Shown piece after piece: positions 25,703 through 34,749 of a DNA stretch of 43,666 bases (its first letter is position 1; the number at the start of each line of letters is the position of its first letter). The translations under genes and the position numbers were made by a program. The stretch covers positions 1 to 43,666 of the forward strand of contig JACOSB010000094.1 in assembly GCA_016179105.1 (NCBI GenBank). The letters run 5' to 3'. Below the pieces are notes generated by a model. That model saw only the letters and a program-made list of their open reading frames with translations. It searched no databases and was not told the origin of the DNA. The DNA is from Candidatus Acetothermia bacterium. Lineage in GTDB: Bacteria; Bipolaricaulota; Bipolaricaulia; RBG-16-55-9; DRXL01.

Positions 25703-26398
25703 CTAGAAGCACTCGTCCAGAATAACTTCGAGAGCTTCGAACTGTGGATTTAGAATCTCCAGAGTAGGGATGTAACTATCGCTGTGCCTGACCATATCGA
25801 AGCTAGTCTTTAGAATGTTATCTCGAAAATCCTTTAGAAAGCGATTGGCGGCGTTACTGGTAAAGAACGGTTTTTCAATAGCTTCGTCGAGCAGCTTTTG
25901 AAGGCTGTCACCTTCTCGAAGTTTCATTCCAAGCTGTTTTGCTTTGTACCATAACACCCACCTTAAGGCCTCTCCAGCCAATTGTGAAAGGGATATGGTA
26001 TTGCCATCGGGCGTGGAATTGATTTCAACGCAAATTTTCCGAACCTTTTCATCGGCAATTTGGTTAATCACGGCTTCATCAAGCCGCCGTCGTGGCAATG
26101 CTACCGCGCCGCCTCGAAGACTGCTCAATGTTTCATCAATCGTATACTTGATGTCAGAGTAGGCCTTTTCACGTAATGAGCGCGGCAGCGTTTCATTCAA
26201 CACGACTTCTTTACAATGATGTAGGTGATCCCATGTGGCGGCCAAAGGCGTGCCGACAACAGCGCTCCAAAACTCAAACTGTGGGGCGCTGCCCAACTGG
26301 TGCACTTCTTCCACAAACGCATCGAGCGGCAAACTATCGACGAATTGACGGAGAGTTTCAAATAAATCGATGTATGGATTCTTGATTAACGATTTCAT
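25703..26398 (-). CDS. Hypothetical helical protein
   Basis: About 231 aa, mostly predicted alpha-helical, with no signal peptide or membrane segment. I do not recognise a family. The C-terminal half contains LRWVLWYKAKQLG and FRDNILKTSFDMVRHSDSY. The arrangement is reminiscent of HEPN-like or abortive-infection helical domains, but no canonical R-x(4-6)-H is present, so I do not assign one. ATG 26398 is chosen over 26515 because the upstream 39 codons look non-coding. A TACTGT/TTGCAA pair with 17-nt spacing lies upstream on the minus strand. It sits in the accessory patch. Confidence 0.6.
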   Translation of the reverse strand: MKSLIKNPYIDLFETLRQFVDSLPLDAFVEEVHQLGSAPQFEFWSAVVGTPLAATWDHLHHCKEVVLNETLPRSLREKAYSDIKYTIDETLSSLRGGAVALPRRRLDEAVINQIADEKVRKICVEINSTPDGNTISLSQLAGEALRWVLWYKAKQLGMKLREGDSLQKLLDEAIEKPFFTSNAANRFLKDFRDNILKTSFDMVRHSDSYIPTLEILNPQFEALEVILDECF

Positions 26399-26528
26399 AT
26401 TAGTACTTATAACTCTTCCCACTAATACAGTATCCCCACAGTACCGAAATTGCAAAGGGTTTTCGGGAGCGCACCGAGAGGGTTGGCCATCTTGCCGCGT
26501 CGAACCGATACTCACCGGAGGAGTATCC

Positions 26529-27614
26529 TTATTCCCACCGGAAAAACTTTACAGCCAATGCCATGCTCACTACCAGCCATATCCCCACTACCAGACTGTC
26601 CAGACCTAGCGAGTATACGGGTGTTGCACCCACCATGATCTGGCGTAAGGCGTCGGCCAGGTAGGTCAGCGGCATCGCGCTCACTACGGGGCGGATCCAC
26701 TCGGGCATGATGTCCACGGGGAAAAACAATCCGGAGAGGAACATCATGGGGAAGTTGATGAGCTGGCTGATACCGATGACACTCTCTTGTGTCTTGGCGA
26801 GGCCGGAAACCAAATAACCGATGGCCAGAAACATGCTCGCGCCCAGCAACACAAATCCAGCCAGGAGTATGGCACTGCCAATGACGGTGACTTTGAACAT
26901 AAGCACGCCCACGATGAGGATAAGCAGCGTCTGAGCCACTGCGATGGTGAGGCGGTGCAGCACCTGGGAGCCCAGGAGCGTGATGCGCGGAAGCGGCGTT
27001 GCCCCTATGCGGCGCAGCACCTGCTGCTCACGCAACTGCACCAGCGCAGGAGCGGTGCCGAATAGTCCCAGTTGCATCAAGGCCATGGCCAGAATACCCG
27101 GCAGCAGCCAGTCTATCGCGCGGAGGCGGTCGGAAGCAATCGAGACCGGCTTGATGGCCAGTAGGGTAGGGCGTTTGGTCACCTGTTGATCAAAGCCATC
27201 GACGACCTTTTCAACAATATTGAGCACAATCTGCGCGGTGGTCTGGTTGGACGGGTCATAATAAGTCTCGATATTTGCTGTCTTTCCTGAGGACACCGAA
27301 TCCGACACGCCATTGGGGATGATAATCACGATCCTCAGGTCTCCATGCTTGAGCTTCTCCAGAAGAGCATCGCGCGTCCCCTCGGTGACCTTGAAAGCTG
27401 GTACTTTGACGAACACTTGCTCTAGCGCAGTTCCTATTTGGCTCTTGTCTTCGACCACCACCCCGACATCAAAGACAGTGTCATTATTGCCGCTAAAGAT
27501 GATGCCGAAGAGCACGATGAAGAAGATGGGGAAAGCCAGGGTCCAAAACATGGCCATCCGGTCGCGGGTGTATTCTTTGAGGCTCGCACGGTAGAGTTGA
27601 AAGAAGGCATTCAT
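26529..27614 (-). CDS. ABC-2 type transporter permease
   Basis: This 361-aa membrane protein has one N-terminal helix (MFWTLAFPIFFIVLFGIIF) and a large extracytoplasmic domain (about residues 50-185). Five C-terminal helices follow, with the typical ABC-2 pattern LREQQVLRRIGATPLPR and MMFLSGLFFPVDIMPEWIRP. It pairs with the ATPase gene that ends 3 nt upstream, forming a DrrAB-like exporter half. The exported substrate (drug, lipid or polysaccharide precursor) cannot be inferred. The start has GGGAG 7 nt upstream, overlapping the end of the ATPase gene. Confidence 0.92.
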   Translation of the reverse strand: MNAFFQLYRASLKEYTRDRMAMFWTLAFPIFFIVLFGIIFSGNNDTVFDVGVVVEDKSQIGTALEQVFVKVPAFKVTEGTRDALLEKLKHGDLRIVIIIPNGVSDSVSSGKTANIETYYDPSNQTTAQIVLNIVEKVVDGFDQQVTKRPTLLAIKPVSIASDRLRAIDWLLPGILAMALMQLGLFGTAPALVQLREQQVLRRIGATPLPRITLLGSQVLHRLTIAVAQTLLILIVGVLMFKVTVIGSAILLAGFVLLGASMFLAIGYLVSGLAKTQESVIGISQLINFPMMFLSGLFFPVDIMPEWIRPVVSAMPLTYLADALRQIMVGATPVYSLGLDSLVVGIWLVVSMALAVKFFRWE

Positions 27615-27617
27615 TGC

Positions 27618-28541
27618 TTACTCCCGAATATGTTTTCCGGTCAGCTTCAGGAATACGTCTTCCAGTGTGGCACGTCGGACGTAGAGAGAGTCGAATTTGA
27701 CGGTTCCCGCTTCGGCAAGGTCTGTCAGCCCGCCGAGGGTGGCTGTGGAATCGGTAGTATACATGGTGACCTTACCATTCTCGCGGATTCCAGGGCGTGT
27801 TACACCCTTTAGCTTGCGGAAAGTGCCTTCCGGCGGTGCTTCTCCAGTAAGTTGAAACTCGATCACACTCTCTTTGAAGTGCTGGCTGATCAGCGTGTTG
27901 GGTGTATCGAGCGCGATGATCTTGCCCGCATCTACCACAGCGACTCGGTCGCATAGCTCCTGGGCCTCTTCCATATAGTGCGTGGTGAGAAAGACAGTCG
28001 CGCCGGACTTTTGAACCTCGCGGATGGTTTCCCACATGCTGCGCCGGGCCTGGGGGTCCAGGCCGGTAGTCGGCTCATCGAGGAAGACAATATGGGGTTT
28101 GTTGATGAGTGCTAGAGCCACTGAGAGTCGTTGGCGCTGCCCTCCAGAAAGGTCTTTGCTTAAGGCTTTCTCTTTCTCGTGCAGGTTGACCATATCGATC
28201 AGAGTATCAGTGCTGCGCTTCTCGCCGGGGAAGAAGCTACTGAACAGATCGAGCACTTCGCGCACAGTCAGGCGCGGGTAAAGCGCTGTAGTTTGGAGCT
28301 GCACGCCGATGAGCCCTTTTACTCGCCGTGTGTTTTGGGGCAGTGCCAATCCCAAGACGCGCACCGTGCCGGAATCCGGCAGGCGTAGTCCTTCGATGAT
28401 TTCCGTGGTAGTAGTCTTCCCCGCCCCGTTGGGGCCGAGCATTCCGAACACTTCGCCTTGCTCGATGGCGAAGCTGACCCCATCCACGGCCCGAGTGTCC
28501 CCGTAGTATTTTTTCAAATCCTGCACTTCAATTGCTGGCAT
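27618..28541 (-). CDS. ABC transporter ATP-binding protein (DrrA/CcmA-like)
   Basis: This 307-aa ATPase energises the adjacent ABC-2 permease. It has Walker A GPNGAGKTT (about residues 35-43), Q-loop GVQLQ, signature LSGGQRQR, Walker B IVFLDEPTTGLD and H-loop TTHYMEEA. A C-terminal roughly 80-residue domain ends VRRATLEDVFLKLTG, typical of drug and antibiotic exporter ATPases. The start has GAGG 7 nt upstream. It is the first gene of a two-gene operon. Confidence 0.94.
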   Translation of the reverse strand: MPAIEVQDLKKYYGDTRAVDGVSFAIEQGEVFGMLGPNGAGKTTTTEIIEGLRLPDSGTVRVLGLALPQNTRRVKGLIGVQLQTTALYPRLTVREVLDLFSSFFPGEKRSTDTLIDMVNLHEKEKALSKDLSGGQRQRLSVALALINKPHIVFLDEPTTGLDPQARRSMWETIREVQKSGATVFLTTHYMEEAQELCDRVAVVDAGKIIALDTPNTLISQHFKESVIEFQLTGEAPPEGTFRKLKGVTRPGIRENGKVTMYTTDSTATLGGLTDLAEAGTVKFDSLYVRRATLEDVFLKLTGKHIRE

Positions 28542-28635
28542 CAGCTGCCTCTTTTTATTAGATGATTAGGAATAGAGCCTGAAGAGCTTGCAGGGTTTGG
28601 TTTCTTCGTTATGCGCGATGAAAATTGCATCCGAC

Positions 28636-28664
28636 ATGATAACTGCCGACCTGAGTCTGGTCAA
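28636..28664 (-). promoter_or_regulatory. Candidate promoter for the ABC exporter operon
   Basis: On the minus strand, TTGACC (28664-28659) and TATCAT (28641-28636) are separated by exactly 17 nt. They give a leader of about 85-90 nt before the ATPase start. The -35 lies just past the end of the upstream exported-protein gene. Confidence 0.5.
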
Positions 28665-28668
28665 GCAG

Positions 28669-30657
28669 CTACCTCAAAATTATCAGCCTTCTCATCTCGC
28701 TCCTGGTCACTTCTCCATTGCTCTTGTTGACCGTTACGACAACGAGATAGACTCCGTTAGCCAGCCGTTCGTTGGGACTTAGGGTAGGAACGCTGTTACT
28801 CGTCGCTTCTTGAGCAAAGACCTGCACGCCAGCGAGATTGAAGATTTCGACTCGAACGTTTGCGATTTCTTCGCCCAAGATGGCAAATTGTGCTACATCT
28901 TCAGTCACTCGTAGCTCAGATCTAGGCAAAGACGCAACGACACTTGCCAACACGAGAGGGTTCGACTGAGCAGGACGGATGCCTTGTCGCACGAGCGGGG
29001 CCTGCTCTTTGGTGAGAACTCTGCCGCGCGCCGACGCGCTGGCGCAAAAGCTGTCATTGAAATTAGGAACGACGAGCACCCCTGTGGGGCAGTCATACAC
29101 CCACGGAACTCGCTTCGCTTTCAGAGTGATCTTCGCCAAACTGTCTGGCGTCAGTGTCAAAGTTCCCACATCAAAAATTCTTTGCACATGGTCACTTTGA
29201 CGAGTGAACGTGAAAAGGGGCTGAACCACAAGCTGAGAATCAAAAGTACCCCCGAGTAGATCACGCTTGGTGATCGTCATTGCCCCCGTCGAAGGCTGAC
29301 TGTGGGATAATTCTACTTTCACATCCCACAGTTGCGTCGCCGTTCCAATTTTGACTTTGATGGGCTCTACGCTCTGGAGCGAGAGCGCGACAATTTCAAT
29401 CGGGATCGTGTCGCTGCTGGGGATTGTGGGTAGATTCGCTGCTTGATCTCGTTGCACGATCGTGTCGGCCAGGCCCGTATCTTTTCCCATGAAAGTACTG
29501 AGAGGAACTCCTTGAAATTTAACTGTGCTGTTGAACGGCTTTGAGCCGGGGGCGAAGAAGTCCGCTGGGATCTCGAACTCATTCTTGAACTGAAACTGAG
29601 AGCTTTTCGCATCGGTCTCGAACAGATCAAACCCGGGGGACACGCTTTGCACTGGAGTTCCGGCGGCGAAGACTGTTCCTCCAGCTAGACTACTGAGCTT
29701 CGGAGTTGTCGAGCTCTTGACTGTCACATCCACACAATTGTTCGTAGTGTCGAATGACTGTTTAGAGGCTTGGGCCCAGACGGTTCCGGTGAAGAAGATA
29801 GCTCTTGTGTCTGCGGATGCCGAGCAGACATTGAGTGCCACGTTGCTGAGGCCCGTGGCTGCACTCAAGTTGATCTCGAAAAACCGGCTAGCCACGGGAG
29901 AAAAAACTCCGGTTGGATTATCTGAAAAACCGAGCACCGTAATGAGTGGCGTTGTCGATCCGTTCTTGATCACAGTAACGTTCACTTGAGAGTTTGAAGC
30001 CGTAGCTCTTAGGCTCGCGGAAGCGATGTTGTGCGCGAGGCTGGCGATGGCACTTTGAAAATGTGGAGTGAAGTCGACAGTTCCCGAAACGCTGGAACAG
30101 CCTGCAGAGCCGGGGCCTTCAGCGCAGCCCCACCAGTTGTCTTCAGCATCCACAGAGTTTGTGCTCTGGTTGTTCACGCCTGTGCCGGTGCCAATGATAT
30201 GATTGCCAAAGAGCCGAATGCCCGTCGCGCCGTTTTCGACCAAGACGCCGGTGCCTCCCGTAGAGTCGACGGTGAAGCCGATCACGGTCACGTTATGGGC
30301 ATTCGCCGTAAATTTTAGAGCAGGGTTAGCGCCGGAGGGTTTGAGTGTGGTCTGGCTGGGGCCGAAGAAAGTGAGCACTGTAAGGTTGGGCGCATCGACG
30401 ACGACGTTCCAATTTGTGCCGGGATTTTCGCAAAGTACGACGACATCGCCCGAGGCGACAGTGACCCCTCCGCTTCCGCCAATCTTCACAGTCCCTGAAA
30501 AAATGACGTTACTCCCGGGAATGGGGCCACAGCCGTTATCAGTCAATGCTTCGTCATCGACGAAGGCGATCCCGCCGTAGACGGAAAATCCTACAAGCAT
30601 TGCTAACATAGTTCCTAGGATGCCCGCTATCATTTCATTACTCTTCAAGCCTCTCAT
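28669..30657 (-). CDS. Exported beta-helix-like protein with C-terminal sorting-type tail
   Basis: About 662 aa with a signal peptide or anchor (IAGILGTMLAMLVGFSVYGG). Residues about 80-200 look like a right-handed beta-helix (ALKFTANAHNVTVIGFTVDS, GIRLFGNHIIGTGTGV, and EDNWWGCAEGPG, a motif common in such proteins). The central part is uncharacterised beta-rich sequence. The last roughly 75 residues (IFNLAGVQVFAQ, LANGVYLVVVTVN, ending RRLIILR) match the tails of three other proteins here. AGGAGG precedes the ATG by 10-11 nt. It lies 89 bp downstream of the second BTAD regulator on the same strand, so co-transcription or direct control is likely. Confidence 0.75.
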   Translation of the reverse strand: MRGLKSNEMIAGILGTMLAMLVGFSVYGGIAFVDDEALTDNGCGPIPGSNVIFSGTVKIGGSGGVTVASGDVVVLCENPGTNWNVVVDAPNLTVLTFFGPSQTTLKPSGANPALKFTANAHNVTVIGFTVDSTGGTGVLVENGATGIRLFGNHIIGTGTGVNNQSTNSVDAEDNWWGCAEGPGSAGCSSVSGTVDFTPHFQSAIASLAHNIASASLRATASNSQVNVTVIKNGSTTPLITVLGFSDNPTGVFSPVASRFFEINLSAATGLSNVALNVCSASADTRAIFFTGTVWAQASKQSFDTTNNCVDVTVKSSTTPKLSSLAGGTVFAAGTPVQSVSPGFDLFETDAKSSQFQFKNEFEIPADFFAPGSKPFNSTVKFQGVPLSTFMGKDTGLADTIVQRDQAANLPTIPSSDTIPIEIVALSLQSVEPIKVKIGTATQLWDVKVELSHSQPSTGAMTITKRDLLGGTFDSQLVVQPLFTFTRQSDHVQRIFDVGTLTLTPDSLAKITLKAKRVPWVYDCPTGVLVVPNFNDSFCASASARGRVLTKEQAPLVRQGIRPAQSNPLVLASVVASLPRSELRVTEDVAQFAILGEEIANVRVEIFNLAGVQVFAQEATSNSVPTLSPNERLANGVYLVVVTVNKSNGEVTRSEMRRLIILR

Positions 30658-30746
30658 TGAGTGTCATCCTCCTAAACCTAATGATTATGATTCCTGCTAG
30701 ACCATATAGTATAGAACTTAAGCGTCAACAAAGCGTCAAGCATGTG

Positions 30747-33700
30747 TTATTTGCTGTCCTGGAGAATTATCCGATGCTCCTCGACATTTTGCAGAAAGCT
30801 CTCTCTCAACGCTGGGTCCTGAATTCTCGCCGCTCTTTGGCTCAGCACTTCTTGAGCTTTTTGCGAATAACACCGAGACTCTTCCTGTTGATGATTTTCA
30901 CGCAATGCTCTCGAATGAACATAGTATACGACAGGCAAGCCTTCCACCGTCAAGGCTTCTGATTTTACTAGATCGATAGCCTGGGTAGAGCATTGCAGCG
31001 CTTGATCTGGTTTTCCCTCTTTGAGATGAATCAGAGCTTGTTGGATCAAATTTTGAACTCTCAAATCCTTGGTATCTAGTCGCTCAATGAGCTCAGCAGC
31101 CTGCAGCAAATGATCGAGTGCTTTGGATATATCATTCAAACGATAATAGACGTCGGCGAGGCTGTGGAGTATTTGAGTTTCTTCTCGGTGGCTTTGCATT
31201 TCCCGGTTGAGTTCATAAGCATTTCGATAATGCTCTATGGCTTTAGCGTAATCGTTCTGACTCTTGTGAGCATCGCCGATATTGGCGAGAATAAGTGCCT
31301 TGCCCTTCTTATCTTCAATCTCTTGACTGAGTTGAAAAGCCTGTTGGCAGTATTTCAAAGCTTCTGGATATCGCCCTAAAGCCATATAGACAAAGCCGAT
31401 ATTGGCGAGCGCCATCTCTTCTCCCCGTTTATTCCCTAGCGTCTTTCTAATCTGATAAGTCTCTTGGTAGCACCGCAAAGCAAGATCGTAAGCTCCTAAG
31501 AGCGTATGGTAGATCGTCCCCATATTATTCAAGACAACCGCTTCGCCCGCTTCGTCTCCAGTCTCTTTGCGAATTTTGTGAGCTTGCTCATAGTGATCTA
31601 AAGCAATTTGATATTCGCCCAAGTACTGATGGATCACACCTAAGAGAGTAAGCGCAGTGCCTTCTCCGTTTTTGTCTTGGAGATTTCGGCGCAGCGCCAA
31701 TGCGTGCTGGCCCTCGGAGAGTCCCTCAGGGTATTTCCCAGTGTTGAGATACAGCCGACAGCGACTCTCATGCGCTTGGGCTAGCTTCGCTTCGTCGTTC
31801 AATTTTTGCGCTAACTCGAATAGTTCAGAAATATCAGCAGCTTCTTTTTCGCGATCGGCTAAGATACGATTCATCTCGACGCGCTTAGCGAGAATCGCAA
31901 AACGGCGCTCCCAAATCTCTTTCTCAGAATATCGGGCCTCGCTTTCTTTCAGCAATTCGAGCCCGCGCTCGACCAGTTCCAAGCCTTCTTTGTGCTGATA
32001 ACGCTTCACACACCGTTCGAGCGCGAGCGTCATATATTTCCAGGCGATGTCGAACTCCCCCGCCCGCGCGTAGTGATGCGCGATGAATCCATAATGCTCT
32101 TCCAAGCGTTTCTGATAGAGTTTCTCAACGCTCTCTCCAGAGCGCTTGTGCCAGAGGCGCCGCCTGGGCGCACTCACGCTCTCATAGACGACCTCACGGA
32201 TCTTGTCATGCCCAAACTGATAAGTGTTATCCGCTTGGATGACCAATTGCGCACTCAATAAGCCTTCGAGAGCTTCGAGCGTATCGACTTCGGGAGCACC
32301 CCACGCCGATTGCAGCAACTCGAACTCAAAACGATGCCCTGCGACGGCGGCAACTCTTAATAACTCTTGCTCTCGCTCACCCAATCGCTGGACGCGGCGC
32401 TGAATGGCTTCTTGAATCTCGCGGGGCAACATCAAGGCGCGAGAGCTCTCCATAGGCACGGGCGTCCAAGCGCCTTCGGGAGTAATTTGCAGCGCGCCTT
32501 CCTCAAAACAGTTCTGCAAAATAGAAACGATAAAGAAAGGATTCCCTTCTGTTTCATGATAGATCTGCTGGCTGAAGAGTTCTCTGTGAGATGAGGGCAG
32601 CGCGGGAGCCAATTTCTCCAAAAATTCGGCGACGGCGGTCGCAGGAAGTCTCTGAAGCTCTATCTGATGGAGCAACCCCGTGCGCGAGCCCAATTGCATC
32701 AAACGCTGCAAGGGCTTGTTGCTGAAAATCTCTTCGCTCCGGCAAGTTCCCAAGAGTAAGATTTTTGAATTTTCTAATTGGGGTAGAAAATAGTGCAAGA
32801 AGTCAATCGTGCCGGAGTCAGCCCACTGCACGTCATCCAAGAATAAAACTAAAAAAGTTGGTTGAGCAATTCCCAGGAGAAACTGGGCGAGTCCTTCGAA
32901 AAGCTGAGAGCGCGCCTGCTCGGGATTGATAGAAGTTTCAGTTTTCTTAGGTAAGTTAGGCGCTAATTCTCGTAGCTCGGGCACCAGCTCGGCGACTTCG
33001 GCGAGCCAACGAGACGGAATGCTTTCTAGGTTTGAGAGTTGCAACGCAGCCAAGCCCTGTCGAAGTGCTTCGAGGATCGGCTGATAAGCAAGCTTGATCT
33101 CCAAATCTTGGCTCTTCCCTGTCCAAGTTTTGATCTTTTTATCTTTCGCCCATTGATGCTGTACATAAGCGATTGCTTCTTGAATCAGACGTGTCTTGCC
33201 GACGCCGGCTTCTCCGTTCACAAGCACAAAATGCCCATGCCCATTCTGAGCTTCTTTCAGATAGTGAACAAGCTCGGCGTATTCTTTAGTGCGGCCCACG
33301 AAGGGGGTTCGTCCTAACGAATATGGAATCGCTTGGCGCTGGACAGAAGCCGGTTGATATTTCTCATCGATGCCCGGGATCTCGCGGCGCAGAATCTGCT
33401 GATAGAGTTCTTGCGTCGCGGGAGACGGTTCTACGTCCAGCGAGTCAGCCAACGCTTTTCGGCATTGCTCAAAGGTTTGCAGCGCTTCGTTTTGGTTGCC
33501 GGATAAATAATAATAGAGCATCAGTTGGCGATAGATTTCTTCGCGATGCGCTTCGATTCTCTGGACTTGTCGACAGCGGGCAATCGCGCGTTGGTACTGG
33601 CCTAAACGGGCATGGCAGTCGGCCAGCTGCGCGAGCACGCTCAGAAAAGCTTGACGCCATTTTTCGGTATAAGGCAAGGCCCAGTCAGCGTAGTGATCTT

Positions 33701-34154
33701 CGGCCAAAAAATTCCCTTGATAAAGTTCGGCCGCGCGCTCATACGTTTTGATGGCTTCCTCAAATTTTTCTGCCTGCTCGAAGGCTTTGCCCTGATCGGC
33801 AAATTCAGAAAATTCTTGCGTGTCGAGCGAGTGTTCTGATTCGGTGTTAAAACAATAGCCTGTCGGGCGAGTGAGGATATAGCTGGAGGGCGTGCCCTTC
33901 TTTCGTTTTAGATCCGGCTCTAAGACATGGCGCAGCTCACTCAAGCGCACTCGTAGGCTGGCAGATGCTTTTTTAGGATCTAAGTCGGGCCATAGATATT
34001 CGAGCAGCTCGTCTTGGCTGAAGACTCTGCCGGGTTCGGTCAATAGAATCTTCAGAATTGATTTGGCTATCTTAGTTTCCCAAGCTTCTGATGGAATGAG
34101 TTCGTCATCGCGCCAAATCTGAAAATTGCCGAAAAGCTGGATTCGTAACCCCAT
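30747..34154 (-). CDS. BTAD-domain transcriptional regulator with AAA ATPase and TPR array (second paralogue)
   Basis: 1135 aa with the same order as the 2987-6619 product. It has a winged helix (about 1-105), a BTAD domain (about 110-260) and the linker IPYSLGRTPFVGRTKEYAEL (about 285). The ATPase has Walker A NGEAGVGKTRL (about 311) and Walker B VLFLDDVQWAD (about 438). TPRs run from about 745 onward (LGEYQIALDHYEQAHKIRK, LGRYPEALKYCQQAF). Sequence identity to the first copy is high through the BTAD and linker. The start has AGGAG about 7 nt upstream. The downstream gene on the same strand encodes a tail-bearing exported protein, and the divergent genes encode another. The signal it senses is unknown. 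Confidence 0.88.
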   Translation of the reverse strand: MGLRIQLFGNFQIWRDDELIPSEAWETKIAKSILKILLTEPGRVFSQDELLEYLWPDLDPKKASASLRVRLSELRHVLEPDLKRKKGTPSSYILTRPTGYCFNTESEHSLDTQEFSEFADQGKAFEQAEKFEEAIKTYERAAELYQGNFLAEDHYADWALPYTEKWRQAFLSVLAQLADCHARLGQYQRAIARCRQVQRIEAHREEIYRQLMLYYYLSGNQNEALQTFEQCRKALADSLDVEPSPATQELYQQILRREIPGIDEKYQPASVQRQAIPYSLGRTPFVGRTKEYAELVHYLKEAQNGHGHFVLVNGEAGVGKTRLIQEAIAYVQHQWAKDKKIKTWTGKSQDLEIKLAYQPILEALRQGLAALQLSNLESIPSRWLAEVAELVPELRELAPNLPKKTETSINPEQARSQLFEGLAQFLLGIAQPTFLVLFLDDVQWADSGTIDFLHYFLPQLENSKILLLGTCRSEEIFSNKPLQRLMQLGSRTGLLHQIELQRLPATAVAEFLEKLAPALPSSHRELFSQQIYHETEGNPFFIVSILQNCFEEGALQITPEGAWTPVPMESSRALMLPREIQEAIQRRVQRLGEREQELLRVAAVAGHRFEFELLQSAWGAPEVDTLEALEGLLSAQLVIQADNTYQFGHDKIREVVYESVSAPRRRLWHKRSGESVEKLYQKRLEEHYGFIAHHYARAGEFDIAWKYMTLALERCVKRYQHKEGLELVERGLELLKESEARYSEKEIWERRFAILAKRVEMNRILADREKEAADISELFELAQKLNDEAKLAQAHESRCRLYLNTGKYPEGLSEGQHALALRRNLQDKNGEGTALTLLGVIHQYLGEYQIALDHYEQAHKIRKETGDEAGEAVVLNNMGTIYHTLLGAYDLALRCYQETYQIRKTLGNKRGEEMALANIGFVYMALGRYPEALKYCQQAFQLSQEIEDKKGKALILANIGDAHKSQNDYAKAIEHYRNAYELNREMQSHREETQILHSLADVYYRLNDISKALDHLLQAAELIERLDTKDLRVQNLIQQALIHLKEGKPDQALQCSTQAIDLVKSEALTVEGLPVVYYVHSRALRENHQQEESRCYSQKAQEVLSQRAARIQDPALRESFLQNVEEHRIILQDSK

Positions 34155-34392
34155 GCGCTGCTCCTATGCTTGAGCTTTTTGGATATATGCTCGACCAAAA
34201 TTCTACTTTCTTTGTCCTAGACTCACAATGCCGGCGACTCACCGTAAGCTTTCACCCTCAGCAACCATAGACAGACGAAGACGAAAAACGCTCTCGTAAT
34301 CTACGTTATTTCGCGTAACAGCCATGTAACACGCAGGGCTTACAGTTCAGGTGTCAACGCGAAACGAAACTCAAACAAAGGAGTGAACGAAG

Positions 34393-34632
34393 ATGAAAAC
34401 CAAGTGGATCCAAATGAAGATCAAGGGCTGGATGGGAACGGCAACGATGGCGGTATTCCCCGGAGCGACGGTCGCCGACTTCTTGAGAATGGCCGGACTC
34501 GATGCGCCGGGTTTTCTATCGATCAAGCAGCAGTTCTTCCCTCTGGATGAGTCAGCGATCCTGTACAACTACGTGAAAGATTTTGACACAGTCTCGGTCG
34601 AGCTAGACCTGGTCGCGCTCGGCACAAACTAA
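34393..34632 (+). CDS. Small protein with a possible ThiS/ubiquitin-like beta-grasp fold
   Basis: 79 aa, no signal peptide. The order resembles ThiS/MoaD-type proteins. An initial strand (WIQMKIKGW) is followed by PGATVADFLRMAGLD (in ThiS, GxTVxDLLxxLGLD), then FLSIKQQFFPLDE, and YVKDFDTVSVELDLVAL in the place of the LxDGDxVE strand. It ends LGTN instead of the GG used for thiocarboxylation or conjugation. AAAGGAG precedes the ATG with good spacing. It starts a cluster divergent from the second BTAD regulator and lies just upstream of an exported metalloprotease gene. The fold call is by eye and could be wrong. Confidence 0.5.
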   Translation: MKTKWIQMKIKGWMGTATMAVFPGATVADFLRMAGLDAPGFLSIKQQFFPLDESAILYNYVKDFDTVSVELDLVALGTN

Positions 34633-34749
34633 AAATCCCCGAAAACCTCAAAGAAAGGAGTGAAGGTCATGAAGAAGGTAGCAGACAGAGTCGCAGCGGA
34701 AGAGAAAACCTATCGCAAAGGTACGCAAAGAGCTCGTGAAAGGAGCATC

